A stretch of 49,347 nt of DNA. Origin: Prevotella sp. GTDB lineage: Bacteria; Bacteroidota; Bacteroidia; Bacteroidales; Bacteroidaceae. Location: contig JAFZBK010000001.1 in the NCBI GenBank assembly GCA_017561825.1, forward strand, positions 1 to 49,347, given 5' to 3'. Under the pieces are notes generated by a model. That model saw nothing but the letters and a program-made list of their open reading frames with translations. It had not been told where the DNA came from and searched no databases. How positions within the stretch are numbered: position 1 is the first letter of the stretch; every line of letters starts with the position of its first letter. The position numbers and the translations under genes were made by a program. This document shows positions 32,187 to 43,416 of this stretch, one piece after another.

Positions 32187-32947
32187 GGATTTTCTGAGAC
32201 AAGGAACTCCTCAGCTTGTTGGAGTGAATCGAGTTTTCCTACGTCAATCATGTGCAAGTGTTCTGCCTCGAAGCCTGTAATAGAATAGGTGGCACAGGCA
32301 TGGAGGTAGAAGTCGATGATTGGGAAACGGTCAGGCCACTGATCCATCAAGGGGAACAACGACGGATTGAACACATGGATACCAGAGAAGGCCAGCATCT
32401 GTAGTGATCCGTCGTTTCTTACCCAGTCGTGTGGTGACTTCACTTCTCCTGTTGCCAGATTCGTCCACCCCACCAATTGTTTTTCTTCATCAAAGAGCAG
32501 ATAACGTTTTGTGTTTCGTTTGCTCACCAGTAGCAGGGCATCTGTTTCCGATGTTACAGCCTGGTCGTAGAAAGCGGTCAGATCCATGTTACTGAGGATA
32601 TCCACGTTGTGAATAAGAATAGGTGAATGAGGGTCAAACAGTTCCCTTGCCTTCTTGATACCGCCACCTGTCTCCAACAGCTGTTCTGTTTCGTCAGAAA
32701 TCCTGATATCCAGTCCGAAGTGATCATTCTCTTCCAGGTAGTCGATAATCTGCTGGGCGAAATGATGCACATTGACAACGATACGCTGAAAACCTGCCTC
32801 CTTCAAACGAAGAATGACATGTTTGATCAGCGGTTCACCACCGATGCTCACCAAGGCCTTGGGCATGGTGTCAGTAAGCGGTTTGAGACGCGTTCCCAAC
32901 CCCGCGGCAAATATCATGGCCTGTCTGACTGCTGTTTCTTCCATCAT
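32180..32947 (-). CDS. MurU-like sugar-phosphate nucleotidyltransferase
   Basis: 255 residues of the NTP-transferase family. The signature GLGTRLKPLTDTMPKAL at the start binds the nucleotide; VVNVHHFAQQI and later ILIHNVDILSN (metal-binding Asp) follow. The closest functional match is MurU, which converts MurNAc-1-phosphate to UDP-MurNAc in cell-wall recycling, working with the anomeric kinase AmgK. An AmgK-like kinase (fused to RapZ) lies 7 kb away in this window. It starts 3 nt after the GH31 stop, so it could share that transcript. Substrate is inferred from family and context. Confidence 0.7.
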   Translation of the reverse strand: MMEETAVRQAMIFAAGLGTRLKPLTDTMPKALVSIGGEPLIKHVILRLKEAGFQRIVVNVHHFAQQIIDYLEENDHFGLDIRISDETEQLLETGGGIKKARELFDPHSPILIHNVDILSNMDLTAFYDQAVTSETDALLLVSKRNTKRYLLFDEEKQLVGWTNLATGEVKSPHDWVRNDGSLQMLAFSGIHVFNPSLFPLMDQWPDRFPIIDFYLHACATYSITGFEAEHLHMIDVGKLDSLQQAEEFLVSENPY

Positions 32948-32950
32948 CTG

Positions 32951-35440
32951 TTATTTTAATGATATAACGTTTTTTTCGCCTTCATATTTTATGGACTTCT
33001 TCTTTCCGTTCACCACCTGAATATCAAAGCTACGCCTCTGCGGCATGGCAGAGAAAGAACCCTGTCGTTCATCGATGGTCAGCTGTTGCTTCTGATCATC
33101 CCAACGGAACGTGATGCGTGAGCACTTCCCCTGCTCATAGTCATTACTTTGTCCATCATCCTCATAGAGCGTGAAGACCGCATCGGCACCTGGATAGATA
33201 CGGATCTCAAGCGGAGTATGAAGCGTTTTGGCGGCAATCAGCGGATCAACAGCCAAGGGCAGAATACTTCCTCCCTTGACGAAAACTGGGATTCTCGACT
33301 TATCCACAGCGGTAGTAACCGTCTGTCCTCCCTCCACATGCTTTCCTGAGTAATAGTCATACCACCCCTGAGGATGAACAGGAAGGTAGGTCTTCCAAGA
33401 AGTGACATTTGGCTCTGTTATCGGACTGACCAGTAATGAAGGTCCGAACATATACTCGTATTTCTGCTGCAACGCCTGCTGATCATGGGGGAAATCAAAG
33501 ATGAACGGGCGCATCAGGGTAGAGCCGTTGAATGAGACGGCTGCCGCACCGCTATAGATATACGACTGCAACCGATAGCGCTCACTAAGACTTGCGGAAA
33601 TGATCTCCTGTGCCTCCTTGCCGTATCGCCAAGGCTCCGTGTCACTCATATAGCCATGCACACGCATCAAGGGCAGGAACACACTCGTCTCTATCCATCG
33701 CAGCATCCGTTCGATATACTCCTGATTGGTATATTGGTTACCAGGACGGAAGAAACCGCCCGCATCGTATGTCCACCAAGGCACACCCGCAGCCTGCATA
33801 CCCATTCCTGCTGTCAGCTGTCTGCGGAATGTCTCCCAGTCGTTCCCTACATCACCCGACCACAACGCGGTTCCATAGCGTTGAATACCTGTATATCCGC
33901 AACGAGTAAGAATCATCGGTCGTTTGTTCGCCTGATCTTTCCGTAGTCCTTCATAGACCGTCTTGTTCACCATCAGTGGATAGATATTCCGCACTTCTTC
34001 ACCTGTCCATCTGCCATTGTTTACCCTTCTACCAACGAGATCATCATTCTCTGGTTCTGTAGCATCCTGCCACCACGCATCAATCCCCAAGGGAAGGAGT
34101 CGTTTGCTGAAATTCTGCCAATAAGCCTGAGCAGCATCAGGAGAGAAGAAGTCAATCCAGTCGGTACCGGGGATATAATAACCGCTGCGCTCCATCTGCT
34201 TGCCCACTTCCGACTGCTTATCGATCTTCGACCACACGCTGAGCATCAGCTTGATACCCTGGTGGTGCAGACTGTCCATCATCTCCTTCGGATTAGGATA
34301 ATGATCCTCATCGAACTGCATGGAGTTCCATCCGTACTTGCCCCAATACTGCCAGTCCTGCACGATCACATCCAATGGAAGATTCTCCTGACGGAACCGT
34401 GCTACGGTCTGCAGGATCTCATCCTGAGAATGGAAACGTTCCCTGCAATGGATATAGCCTGTTGCCCATCGAGGCATGAGCGGGGCATGACCGGTAAGGT
34501 CGCGGTATGTAGCAATGATCTCATCGGCAGTGCCAACAAAGACGGTGTAGTCAACGGCTGTGGCAATGGGAGAACGGAATACCGTTTCATCCTTCACCTT
34601 ATTATAATATACCACCGGCTCATCCCCTTTGGAGAGTTCTGCGGTGAGCGTATGCTTTCCTTTCTTCAGATGAACGATGGCTGAAGCTGTTGGTGGGAGC
34701 CACAGGTTCTGCATATTGATAACCGTTTCCCCATCGATCTGAAGATGATGGCGGCGCGCCATGGTCTGTCCGACATCCAGCAACAGGGAGTAATCACCTT
34801 CCTTAGGTACGGTGATGGTTGCCTGAAAAAGGTTTCTCTCACGCACCTCTCTCCTACCCCCTTCAGTTGAAGTGACATTCACCACCTCTTTGCTTCCCTC
34901 CTGTTGGATCTTCTTCAAAGAAACCTGACAGTCACCGGGATTGAACTCCGTTAATCCGTAGTTATTCCACAACAAACCGTAGCCCTTACTAGAGAGCATC
35001 ATAGGAATGGAAATCTGAGTGTTCACCTGTGTCAACCGTCGTGAAAGACCGCGGATATTGCTATAGCCATCCTGAAACTGTCCGAGTCCGTAGAGACACT
35101 CCTCCTTAGGCGAAGCGACAACAAGCGTGGCCTCACCGTTTACCAACTGGTGTCTGAGCGCTTTGAATACGATGTTTCCTGCATTGTCCTTAATCACCAC
35201 ACGCTGATGTTTCCTATCCACATCAACATGGATGTCAGCATCCACCTCCTCATGCTTCACATAAACCCAGTCGGGCAAGTCGTTGCTAGCAGTTCCCTCA
35301 GTATATTGAATACGCACGGCATTCTTCGCAACTTTCTTGACGGTCAGTGTACCCTTCCCTTTACCAAAAGACTCCATGACCACTCCCATTTGGAGCAGTA
35401 GGGTCATAACAAATACGGTCAGTATTCTGTAAGACTTCAT
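32951..35440 (-). CDS. GH31 glycosidase, alpha-xylosidase-like
   Basis: 829 residues: signal peptide (first 28), GH31 N-terminal beta domain, an inserted PA14-like domain (about 205-300), catalytic barrel and C-terminal beta domains. The nucleophile is Asp459 in WWQDATEPE and the acid/base is Asp530 in WSGDVGNDW. The PA14 insertion is what the Bacteroides ovatus xyloglucan alpha-xylosidase BoGH31A has, so removal of alpha-xylosyl side chains is the likely activity; alpha-glucosidase is possible. Periplasmic or surface exported. Preceded by a TACCTTTG promoter box at 35464-35471. Neighbouring esterases fit a hemicellulose role. Confidence 0.85.
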   Translation of the reverse strand: MKSYRILTVFVMTLLLQMGVVMESFGKGKGTLTVKKVAKNAVRIQYTEGTASNDLPDWVYVKHEEVDADIHVDVDRKHQRVVIKDNAGNIVFKALRHQLVNGEATLVVASPKEECLYGLGQFQDGYSNIRGLSRRLTQVNTQISIPMMLSSKGYGLLWNNYGLTEFNPGDCQVSLKKIQQEGSKEVVNVTSTEGGRREVRERNLFQATITVPKEGDYSLLLDVGQTMARRHHLQIDGETVINMQNLWLPPTASAIVHLKKGKHTLTAELSKGDEPVVYYNKVKDETVFRSPIATAVDYTVFVGTADEIIATYRDLTGHAPLMPRWATGYIHCRERFHSQDEILQTVARFRQENLPLDVIVQDWQYWGKYGWNSMQFDEDHYPNPKEMMDSLHHQGIKLMLSVWSKIDKQSEVGKQMERSGYYIPGTDWIDFFSPDAAQAYWQNFSKRLLPLGIDAWWQDATEPENDDLVGRRVNNGRWTGEEVRNIYPLMVNKTVYEGLRKDQANKRPMILTRCGYTGIQRYGTALWSGDVGNDWETFRRQLTAGMGMQAAGVPWWTYDAGGFFRPGNQYTNQEYIERMLRWIETSVFLPLMRVHGYMSDTEPWRYGKEAQEIISASLSERYRLQSYIYSGAAAVSFNGSTLMRPFIFDFPHDQQALQQKYEYMFGPSLLVSPITEPNVTSWKTYLPVHPQGWYDYYSGKHVEGGQTVTTAVDKSRIPVFVKGGSILPLAVDPLIAAKTLHTPLEIRIYPGADAVFTLYEDDGQSNDYEQGKCSRITFRWDDQKQQLTIDERQGSFSAMPQRRSFDIQVVNGKKKSIKYEGEKNVISLK

Positions 35441-35463
35441 TTCCTAAAAGTTTTTATTGGTGA

Positions 35464-35584
35464 CAAAGGTACGAAAAATCTAAAAAAACAAGCACGGTTT
35501 GTATCAAAAAATGACACCTCATGTTACATCGAAAAAAAAAGACAGTCATAGATAACACCTAATTCGTCAAAAAAACTATCTTTG
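35464..35584. promoter_or_regulatory. Divergent promoter region, GH31 and esterase
   Basis: CAAAGGTA at 35464-35471 (TACCTTTG, minus) serves GH31, and TATCTTTG at 35577-35584 (plus) serves the carboxylesterase; matching -33 elements are weak. The 196-bp gap has no other gene. A shared regulator could act on both. Confidence 0.6.
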
Positions 35585-35636
35585 CAAAATCCTTTGACAA
35601 TTATAAAACCCATTAATAACTAAAAACTATTGTAGC

Positions 35637-37109
35637 ATGAAGAAATTATTGCTTGCGTTACCCCTTCTGCTCCTTTGGAGCTGCAGTAAGGAAGCCAACA
35701 ATCCCGTGCTCACCATCGAAGGTGGCCAGATTCAGGGTGTCTTGGCAGAGAATCCTGGCGTGTATGTTTATCGTGGTATCCCCTATGCTGCACCTCCTAT
35801 TGGTGAACTGCGCTGGAAAGAGCCTCAGCCTGTGGTTGCTTGGGACAGCATCCGCATCTGCGACAAGTTCGGTCATCCTGGCTATCAAGCCGTTCACTAT
35901 CCTGGTTTCTACGCTTCTGAGTGGGGTTATGGCGACGAGTCTCCCTACAGTGAGGACTGTCTGTATCTGAATGTATGGACCAAGGCTCCTGGTGATGTGA
36001 ACAAGAAACTGCCTGTGGCCCTGTGGATCCATGGCGGTGGCTATCGTGAAGGATGGGGCTCAGAGCCCGAGTTCGACGGTCAGGAATGGGCGTCAAAGGA
36101 TGTGGTACTGGTATCCATCAACTATCGTTTAGGCGTTTTCGGTTTCTTTACCTATCCTGAGTTATCCAAGGAGAGTGCTAACAACGTTTCCGGTAACTAT
36201 GGTATCCTCGATCAGATCCAGTCGCTGAAGTGGATCAAGAACAACATTGCCCAGTTCGGCGGTGATCCCGATAACGTGACCATCTTCGGTCAGAGCGCCG
36301 GCGCAGGTAGTGTAAAGACCCTCTGTGAGTCACCTTTAGCCCGCGGATTGTTCCACAAGGCAGTCATCATGAGCGGTGGTGGCATCAATGTTCCTGCCAA
36401 GGAAGGCGAGGAAGCCAAACCTGCTACACCTGTAAACAGATTCTTCACCTACAACCCCTCTTTGCAGGAATCAGAAGCCAATACCAAGAAGGTGATGGAC
36501 TGGGCTGGTCTTACCGATTTGGAGAAGCTGCGTGCTGCCTCTACCGAGACGATGTACACCGTGGCTGATCTCTACAATGCCGTAACGAAGAATGATGTCT
36601 ATCTCATCAACCGTCCTATTGTTGACGGCTATGTAAGTCTGCAGAGCTTCGACGAGGCTGCTCGTGAAGGAAAGTTGGCAGATGTTCCTTATATGATTGG
36701 CTACACCTTGAATGATATGGGTGACATGGCTCCTGGCATTGCTGAGTTCTGTAAGGTTCGCGAGAGTCAGGGCGGCAAGGCCTGGGCTTATGAGTTCGCC
36801 CGTCCGTTGCCCGATGATGGCAAGCATCCAGATATCACGAATCGTCTGAAAGGTGCCTTCCACTCTTCCGACCTCTGGTTCGTGTTCAAGAGTCTGAAGC
36901 ACTGCTGGCGTCCATGGACACAAGGTGACTGGGATTTGGCAGAGAAGATGCTCACTGCTTGGACGAACTTCGCCAAGTACAGTAATCCGAACGGCAAGGA
37001 AGATGGGGAATGGACTCCCTGTACAGCAGAGAATCCGAACTTCATGCTCTTCCGCTTAGACGAGAATAATGCGGAGAACTCAGAGATGGGTGTTCCCATC
37101 AAGCCATAA
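35637..37109 (+). CDS. Type B carboxylesterase lipoprotein
   Basis: 490 residues of the carboxylesterase type B family (alpha/beta hydrolase). The lipobox LLLLWSC puts it at a membrane. Motifs: YRGIPYAAPP, SEDCLYLNVW, the oxyanion-hole HGGGY, and the nucleophile Ser220 in GQSAGAGS; the His is likely in GAFHSSDLW. It probably removes acetyl or feruloyl-type esters from plant polysaccharides, given the flanking GH31 and CE genes. Ends at a strong terminator. Confidence 0.82.
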   Translation: MKKLLLALPLLLLWSCSKEANNPVLTIEGGQIQGVLAENPGVYVYRGIPYAAPPIGELRWKEPQPVVAWDSIRICDKFGHPGYQAVHYPGFYASEWGYGDESPYSEDCLYLNVWTKAPGDVNKKLPVALWIHGGGYREGWGSEPEFDGQEWASKDVVLVSINYRLGVFGFFTYPELSKESANNVSGNYGILDQIQSLKWIKNNIAQFGGDPDNVTIFGQSAGAGSVKTLCESPLARGLFHKAVIMSGGGINVPAKEGEEAKPATPVNRFFTYNPSLQESEANTKKVMDWAGLTDLEKLRAASTETMYTVADLYNAVTKNDVYLINRPIVDGYVSLQSFDEAAREGKLADVPYMIGYTLNDMGDMAPGIAEFCKVRESQGGKAWAYEFARPLPDDGKHPDITNRLKGAFHSSDLWFVFKSLKHCWRPWTQGDWDLAEKMLTAWTNFAKYSNPNGKEDGEWTPCTAENPNFMLFRLDENNAENSEMGVPIKP

Positions 37110-37128
37110 TATAAGAGTACAGAAATAA

Positions 37129-37156
37129 AAAAGAGGGTGCAAAACACCCTCTTTTT
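37129..37156. terminator. Bidirectional terminator
   Basis: AAGAGGGTG - CAAAA - CACCCTCTT followed by TTTTG, between the convergent esterase genes. Confidence 0.82.
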
Positions 37157-37180
37157 GTATTCTTAGAACCTGTAAGTACT

Positions 37181-38461
37181 TTATCGAACGATGTGTTTCT
37201 TACTACCTTTGATGTAGATACCCGGTTGCAACTGCTTCCCGTTAACGCGACTACCATTGAGGTCGTACACCTTCTGATTTGAAGACTCATCGTTGCTTAC
37301 TTCATGAATACCTGTGCCTACACAAGATACATGGAACGAGGTGGAAACGGTGTTACCCAGGAAGTCGGTATAGCTGATGACCACATCACCTTCCCCTTCA
37401 TCCTCAACCTTAATCTTTCCATCCTTGTAGGTAATGAAATCAGGAAGGGTAATCTGTGCCTCATTCATCACATCTTCTGTATGCTTATCAGCAAAGGTTG
37501 CTGTCACCTTAAGGGAGCGGGAAGCACCCTTCTTCGGAGAGAAGTCCTTGATTTCATTCAGACTCGTTACCTGGAAGAACTTCTTCAGGTTCTCATTCAT
37601 CTCATAGTCAGCATCAACTTTCGTTTCACGGCCCATCACCTTCAGTGCCTCATAGGCATAGCGTTTGCCGAAGGTGCGATAGCCAGCTGCAGAGAAATGC
37701 CACTGATCTGCGCCATTGCCAGGAATGCCGTTTGAATAGACCACATACGAAGTTGGAACTACTGACGGCATCTTAGCCACCACTGTATTATGCTGATAGC
37801 AGCCTCCGCCTTGATCCTGACGTAAGGTCTCACCTACGAACAAGGGTACATCAGCAGCATTCAATCCCAGTTCAGCCAGAATACCATCATAGATCTTCTT
37901 TACGTTGTTCGGCCAGTTGGGATCACCGTTGTTGGAGCAACCTTGATGAAGCAGAATGCCTTTGATCACACCTACCTCTTGAGCTTTCTTACCCATATCA
38001 ACCAGTCGTCTGTATGGATCGCTACCATAGGCAATAATCCTCTCTTTCTGCCATCCTTCAGCGTTTTTGAGGAGCTCGCCTATCTTATCCGACATGAAAC
38101 CCTCGATGGCAATACCACCAATGGCCACATCAACGACACCTACTCTGACATCCGCTGGCAAAGCAGCCACCATCGTACGACCGAAATAGTCGGCCATACC
38201 TAACCCACCCCAAGGACTGACGATGGGGCACGTAGCTGTGTACCACTCGCCCATCGTCCTTTTGGGAGAGTTAAAGTTGGTTGTTGCCAGCATCTGGAAG
38301 CGCGGATCAACGTATTGTTTATCGACACTTTGCGGCTGAGCATTACCTTCCATATTCGACTGACCGAAGCACAGATAAATATAGAAATTAGGATCCACGT
38401 CAGCCTTTGCGCCGACGAAAAGGGTGGTGAGTAGCACCCCTATCATAAATAGCTTTTTCAT
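37181..38461 (-). CDS. CE6-like (SASA-family) acetyl esterase
   Basis: About 426 residues from the ATG at 38461 (MKKLFMIG); a start 30 bp earlier would overlap the preceding gene. Signal peptide to GAKA; then the SGNH/SASA domain with GQSNMEG (catalytic Ser), GGIAIEG, GILLHQGCSNNGD and DQWHFSAAGY (catalytic His). Family members remove acetyl groups from xylan or sialate. The last 40 residues (VYDLNGSRVNGKQLQPGIYI, then a basic end) are of the kind seen at the C-termini of exported Prevotella enzymes. It lies 7 bp downstream of the alpha/beta hydrolase gene. Confidence 0.8.
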   Translation of the reverse strand: MKKLFMIGVLLTTLFVGAKADVDPNFYIYLCFGQSNMEGNAQPQSVDKQYVDPRFQMLATTNFNSPKRTMGEWYTATCPIVSPWGGLGMADYFGRTMVAALPADVRVGVVDVAIGGIAIEGFMSDKIGELLKNAEGWQKERIIAYGSDPYRRLVDMGKKAQEVGVIKGILLHQGCSNNGDPNWPNNVKKIYDGILAELGLNAADVPLFVGETLRQDQGGGCYQHNTVVAKMPSVVPTSYVVYSNGIPGNGADQWHFSAAGYRTFGKRYAYEALKVMGRETKVDADYEMNENLKKFFQVTSLNEIKDFSPKKGASRSLKVTATFADKHTEDVMNEAQITLPDFITYKDGKIKVEDEGEGDVVISYTDFLGNTVSTSFHVSCVGTGIHEVSNDESSNQKVYDLNGSRVNGKQLQPGIYIKGSKKHIVR

Positions 38462-38468
38462 TGTTTCT

Positions 38469-39434
38469 TTATTTCTTCGCCCTTGCAGCATTCAGGAAGT
38501 TCACCATCTTCTGCAGGTTCTCCTCGGAATACATGCCCATGCCATGTCCGCCCTCGGGAACGAAGGTAGCCTCGGTCTTCACACCAGCAGCCTTCAGCAA
38601 TTCATAGAACTCCTTTCCCTGGCAGCAAGGTACCACGTTATCCTTCTCACCATGGAAGATGATGATAGGTGGATTGTTCTTATTTACATAGTATGTAGCG
38701 CTAAGACTCTTATACTTATCAGGTTCCTCTGCCAGTTTCGATCCCAACAGAACATCCTCAGGACTGTTTGCGCCCATACTCATTGATTCACCGCAATCCA
38801 TATTGGTAAGGTCAACCGGTCCTGACCAGTCACAAGCGGCATTCACCGTACTTGGCTGACCGGTATAACGACCGAGATTTCCTTCGAGGTCGATGTCAAC
38901 CGTTCCCACCTTTGTCTGCTTTATACCACTTGTTGTGGCAGCTGTAGATGACAGATGACCGCCGCTACTAAATCCGCTGGTAGCGATGAACGATGGGTCG
39001 AAATGATAAACGGCAGCCTCAGCACGTACAAAACGAATCACGGCACGGATGTCATGAATCTGTGCAGGCCATTTAGCATCACCGCTGGAGCGATGGTTCG
39101 GGCATACCACGGCATAGCCAGCCTTGAGCAGTGCATCCACGATAGTACCTAAGTCGGCTGCACCCTTACTGTTGTTACTGAACCAAGCACTTCCGTAGAT
39201 ATGGATCACTACGGGGTAAGAAGCCTTCTTCATCTTCGGCAGGTAGATGTCGCAAGTGTGATAAGCCTTGTCATCACCCACATAGTTTACATCTTTCCAC
39301 TCTTGTGATGTTTCCAACTTGATCTGCTGTCTCTGGAAGCCACCAAAGCCTCCGAAACCGCCACCACCACCTGGCTGTGCTTCCATTGCGAGGGCACAAC
39401 CTAAAAACATTACGGATAATAAAGTCTTTTTCAT
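38469..39434 (-). CDS. Exported alpha/beta-hydrolase esterase
   Basis: 321 residues with a signal peptide (to AMEAQ) and a Gly/Phe-rich linker GGGGGFGGFGGF after it. The BD-FAE/acetylxylan-esterase-like fold shows an oxyanion strand IHIYGSAWF, nucleophile Ser156 in GFSSGG, Asp in HGEKDNVVP and His in GGHGMG. Likely de-esterifies hemicellulose, forming an operon with the CE6-like gene downstream. Confidence 0.8.
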   Translation of the reverse strand: MKKTLLSVMFLGCALAMEAQPGGGGGFGGFGGFQRQQIKLETSQEWKDVNYVGDDKAYHTCDIYLPKMKKASYPVVIHIYGSAWFSNNSKGAADLGTIVDALLKAGYAVVCPNHRSSGDAKWPAQIHDIRAVIRFVRAEAAVYHFDPSFIATSGFSSGGHLSSTAATTSGIKQTKVGTVDIDLEGNLGRYTGQPSTVNAACDWSGPVDLTNMDCGESMSMGANSPEDVLLGSKLAEEPDKYKSLSATYYVNKNNPPIIIFHGEKDNVVPCCQGKEFYELLKAAGVKTEATFVPEGGHGMGMYSEENLQKMVNFLNAARAKK

Positions 39435-39467
39435 TGTTTGTAAATTGATAATAATTAAGTATATAAA

Positions 39468-41051
39468 TTAGTCCTTACTTTCAAGCACTTGGTTGATCTC
39501 TTGCTCACGATGACAGATGCGTACCTCCACGCCATATTTCCGATGGATATGCTCTGCCAGATGCTGGGCACAATAGACAGAGCGATGCTGTCCGCCCGTA
39601 CAGCCGAACGAGAACATCAGCGATGTGAAGCCACGCTGGATATAGCGAGCCACATGATGATCAGCCAGTTTATAGATCTGTTCGAGGAATGTCAGGATCT
39701 CCCCGTCATCCTCCAGGAAACGAATCACAGGCTCATCCAGTCCTGTGAGTTTCTTATACGGCTCGTAACGCCCTGGGTTATGTGTACTTCTGCAGTCGAA
39801 CACATACCCACCGCCATTACCGCTCTCATCCTCAGGAATGCCCTTGCGGTAAGAGAAACTGAACACGCGCACCACCAGCGGACCTTTATTATCATATTTC
39901 GAATACGTGGCAGGACCGTCCATGGGATGTGCCTGATAGACATTCTTATCGGTGGTCTTATAACCATCAGCCCTACTCAATGCCGGTTCCTCAATCTGTG
40001 CAAACTGCGGCAACTCGGTTAGTCGCCTCAGCATATCCATCATATAAGGATACTGCTGCAACAGATGCGTAGTAAAGGGTGAGATATGCGAATCCGTCAA
40101 GCCCAACAGTTCCCGCAGGTTCTGAATGGCAGGAGGAATACTGTCGATGAAATGCTTCTTCCGTTCGAAGTAGCCACGGAAGCCATAGGCACCCAATACC
40201 TGTAAGGTACGGAAGAGCACAAAAAGCGACAGTTGGTCAACGAAATGCCGTTTCGAGGGCACCTCCACATAGTTCCTGAGCGAGAGGTAATACTCATAGA
40301 TCAGTTCGCGGCGCAGTTTGTTCGGATACTTAGCCGAAGCCTGCCAAAGGAACGAAGCCAGATCATAGTAGAACGGTCCTTTACGTCCTCCTTGGAAATC
40401 GATGAAGTAAGGCTTCTGCGCCCCCTCCTCATCTTCTACCAGCATCACATTCCTTGCCTGGAAATCACGATAGAGGAAGCTCTCTCCTGGCTCAGAGGTA
40501 AGATCTTTGGCCAGCAGACGGAAGTTCGCCTCTAGTTTCAGTTCATGGAAATCGAGATCGGTCGGTTTAAGGAAGCAATATTTGAAGTAATTCAGATCAA
40601 AGAGCACACTTTCCGTATCGAACACCGGCTGCGGATAGCAGTTGCTCCAATCAAGTCCTCTGGCACCCCTCATCTGGATATTCGGCAGTTCGCGCACAAC
40701 CTTTTTCAGTAGTTCCTTCTCTCGCTGGTTATAGCGTCCACCTGCATCCCTACCACCTTTGATGGCCTCAAAGAGGGAGAGGTTTCCAAGGTCCACTTGC
40801 AGATACCGCAGCTCATCATCATCCACAGCCAGCACCTGAGGAACAGGCAACTGACGCTTATTGAAATGCTCAGCAAGATAGATGAATGCGTGGTTCTCGT
40901 CGCGACTGGTGCCTATCACACCGATAACGGTACCTCCATCAGCATCGCTCAAACGATAATAAGCGCGGTTACTCCCCGCCCCTGGCAACTTCTCTGTCAG
41001 CAACGGCTCCTGTCCCTTCCATCTTTTATATAATGCTACGAGTTTCTGCAT
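39468..41051 (-). CDS. AmgK-like kinase fused to RapZ C-terminal domain
   Basis: 527 residues in two parts. Residues about 1-330 are an aminoglycoside-phosphotransferase-like kinase with the catalytic segment YRDFQARNVML and metal-binding IDFQGGRKGPFYYDLASF; AmgK of this family phosphorylates MurNAc or GlcNAc at C1. Residues about 375-527 match the RapZ C-terminal domain, ending with the FGCTGGQHRSV motif and VEVRICHRE. In E. coli RapZ the C-terminal domain binds RNA and glucosamine-6-phosphate. The RapZ P-loop domain is absent, replaced by the kinase. A MurU-like gene is nearby, supporting a cell-wall recycling role. Preceded by TACCTTTG at 41059-41066. Confidence 0.82.
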   Translation of the reverse strand: MQKLVALYKRWKGQEPLLTEKLPGAGSNRAYYRLSDADGGTVIGVIGTSRDENHAFIYLAEHFNKRQLPVPQVLAVDDDELRYLQVDLGNLSLFEAIKGGRDAGGRYNQREKELLKKVVRELPNIQMRGARGLDWSNCYPQPVFDTESVLFDLNYFKYCFLKPTDLDFHELKLEANFRLLAKDLTSEPGESFLYRDFQARNVMLVEDEEGAQKPYFIDFQGGRKGPFYYDLASFLWQASAKYPNKLRRELIYEYYLSLRNYVEVPSKRHFVDQLSLFVLFRTLQVLGAYGFRGYFERKKHFIDSIPPAIQNLRELLGLTDSHISPFTTHLLQQYPYMMDMLRRLTELPQFAQIEEPALSRADGYKTTDKNVYQAHPMDGPATYSKYDNKGPLVVRVFSFSYRKGIPEDESGNGGGYVFDCRSTHNPGRYEPYKKLTGLDEPVIRFLEDDGEILTFLEQIYKLADHHVARYIQRGFTSLMFSFGCTGGQHRSVYCAQHLAEHIHRKYGVEVRICHREQEINQVLESKD

Positions 41052-41058
41052 ATTGATG

Positions 41059-41066
41059 CAAAGGTA
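41059..41066 (-). promoter_or_regulatory. -7 box of kinase-RapZ gene
   Basis: CAAAGGTA reads TACCTTTG on the minus strand, 8 bp upstream of the start; the leader would be very short. Confidence 0.5.
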
Positions 41067-41215
41067 CGATTAAGTGAGCGAAATACCAAACAAAAGAGCA
41101 AAAAAATCGGATGTCATCACGACACCCGATTTCCAAAAAACAAACTACTTAAAAACTAATCTACTAAAACAAATCAAAAAAATATCTTTGTACGGCTTTC
41201 ACCGATACTTTTTCA

Positions 41216-42865
<1,650 letters not shown>

Positions 42866-42904
42866 TTATTACGATATAACGGTATTTCGGTATAACGTTA
42901 ATTA

Positions 42905-43177
42905 TTATTTCTCAAGAACTGCGAGCACATCGCTCTGGCGCATCATCAGGTACTTCTCGCCGTCGAACTCCAGTTCTGTGCCGGCATATTTGCCATAGAG
43001 CACTTCGTCACCTTCTTTCAGGATCATCTCCTCATCTTTCGTACCTTTACCGGTAGATACCACCTTGCCGCGTAACGGCTTCTCCTTGGCTGTATCAGGA
43101 ATAATGATACCGCCGATTTTCTCCTCAGCTGCTGCCGGGAGAATCAGAACTCTGTCTGCTAATGGTTGAATCTTCAT
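42905..43177 (-). CDS. groS: 10-kDa co-chaperonin GroES
   Basis: Heptameric lid for GroEL. 90 residues with [12 protein letters not shown] at the start, a mobile loop [17 protein letters not shown], and the [17 protein letters not shown] core. First gene of the groS-groL operon. Confidence 0.97.
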   Translation of the reverse strand: MKIQPLADRVLILPAAAEEKIGGIIIPDTAKEKPLRGKVVSTGKGTKDEEMILKEGDEVLYGKYAGTELEFDGEKYLMMRQSDVLAVLEK

Positions 43178-43297
43178 AATGATATTTTTTAGTTGTTATT
43201 GAAATTTCTACCCTCTATGCTGCAAACAACGTGCCAAACTGACACACTATGTACTTTGTCACCCTATGACTGAAAAAATGGCAGACATGCCATTAAA

Positions 43298-43322
43298 CAA
43301 AAAAGCATGCTGTTAGCATGCC
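43298..43322 (-). terminator. Terminator of the SRP RNA-tRNA transcript
   Basis: On the minus strand GGCATGCT-AAC-AGCATGC is followed by TTTTTTG. It lies about 80 bp beyond the tRNA 3' end. Confidence 0.75.
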
Positions 43323-43339
43323 TCCTGTCGAAGAAAATT

Positions 43340-43416
43340 CTTGAGCCTCTTGTCGGATTAGATATCCGATTGCCTGCCGCAGGCAGACCATCAAGTCTTG
43401 AGCCTCTTGTCGGATT
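43340..43416. repeat. Duplicated tRNA-Thr 3' end, att-like
   Basis: CTTGAGCCTCTTGTCGGATT occurs at 43397-43416 (tRNA 3' end) and again, identical, at 43340-43359. Between them lies a REP-like palindrome TGCCTGC-c-GCAGGCA (43371-43385). A second tRNA 3' end is what integration and loss of an element at the tRNA leaves. Confidence 0.6.

Noticed and set aside
43178-43260. CIRCE element for HrcA control upstream of groS
   Set aside because: No TTAGCACTC/GAGTGCTAA inverted repeat is present.
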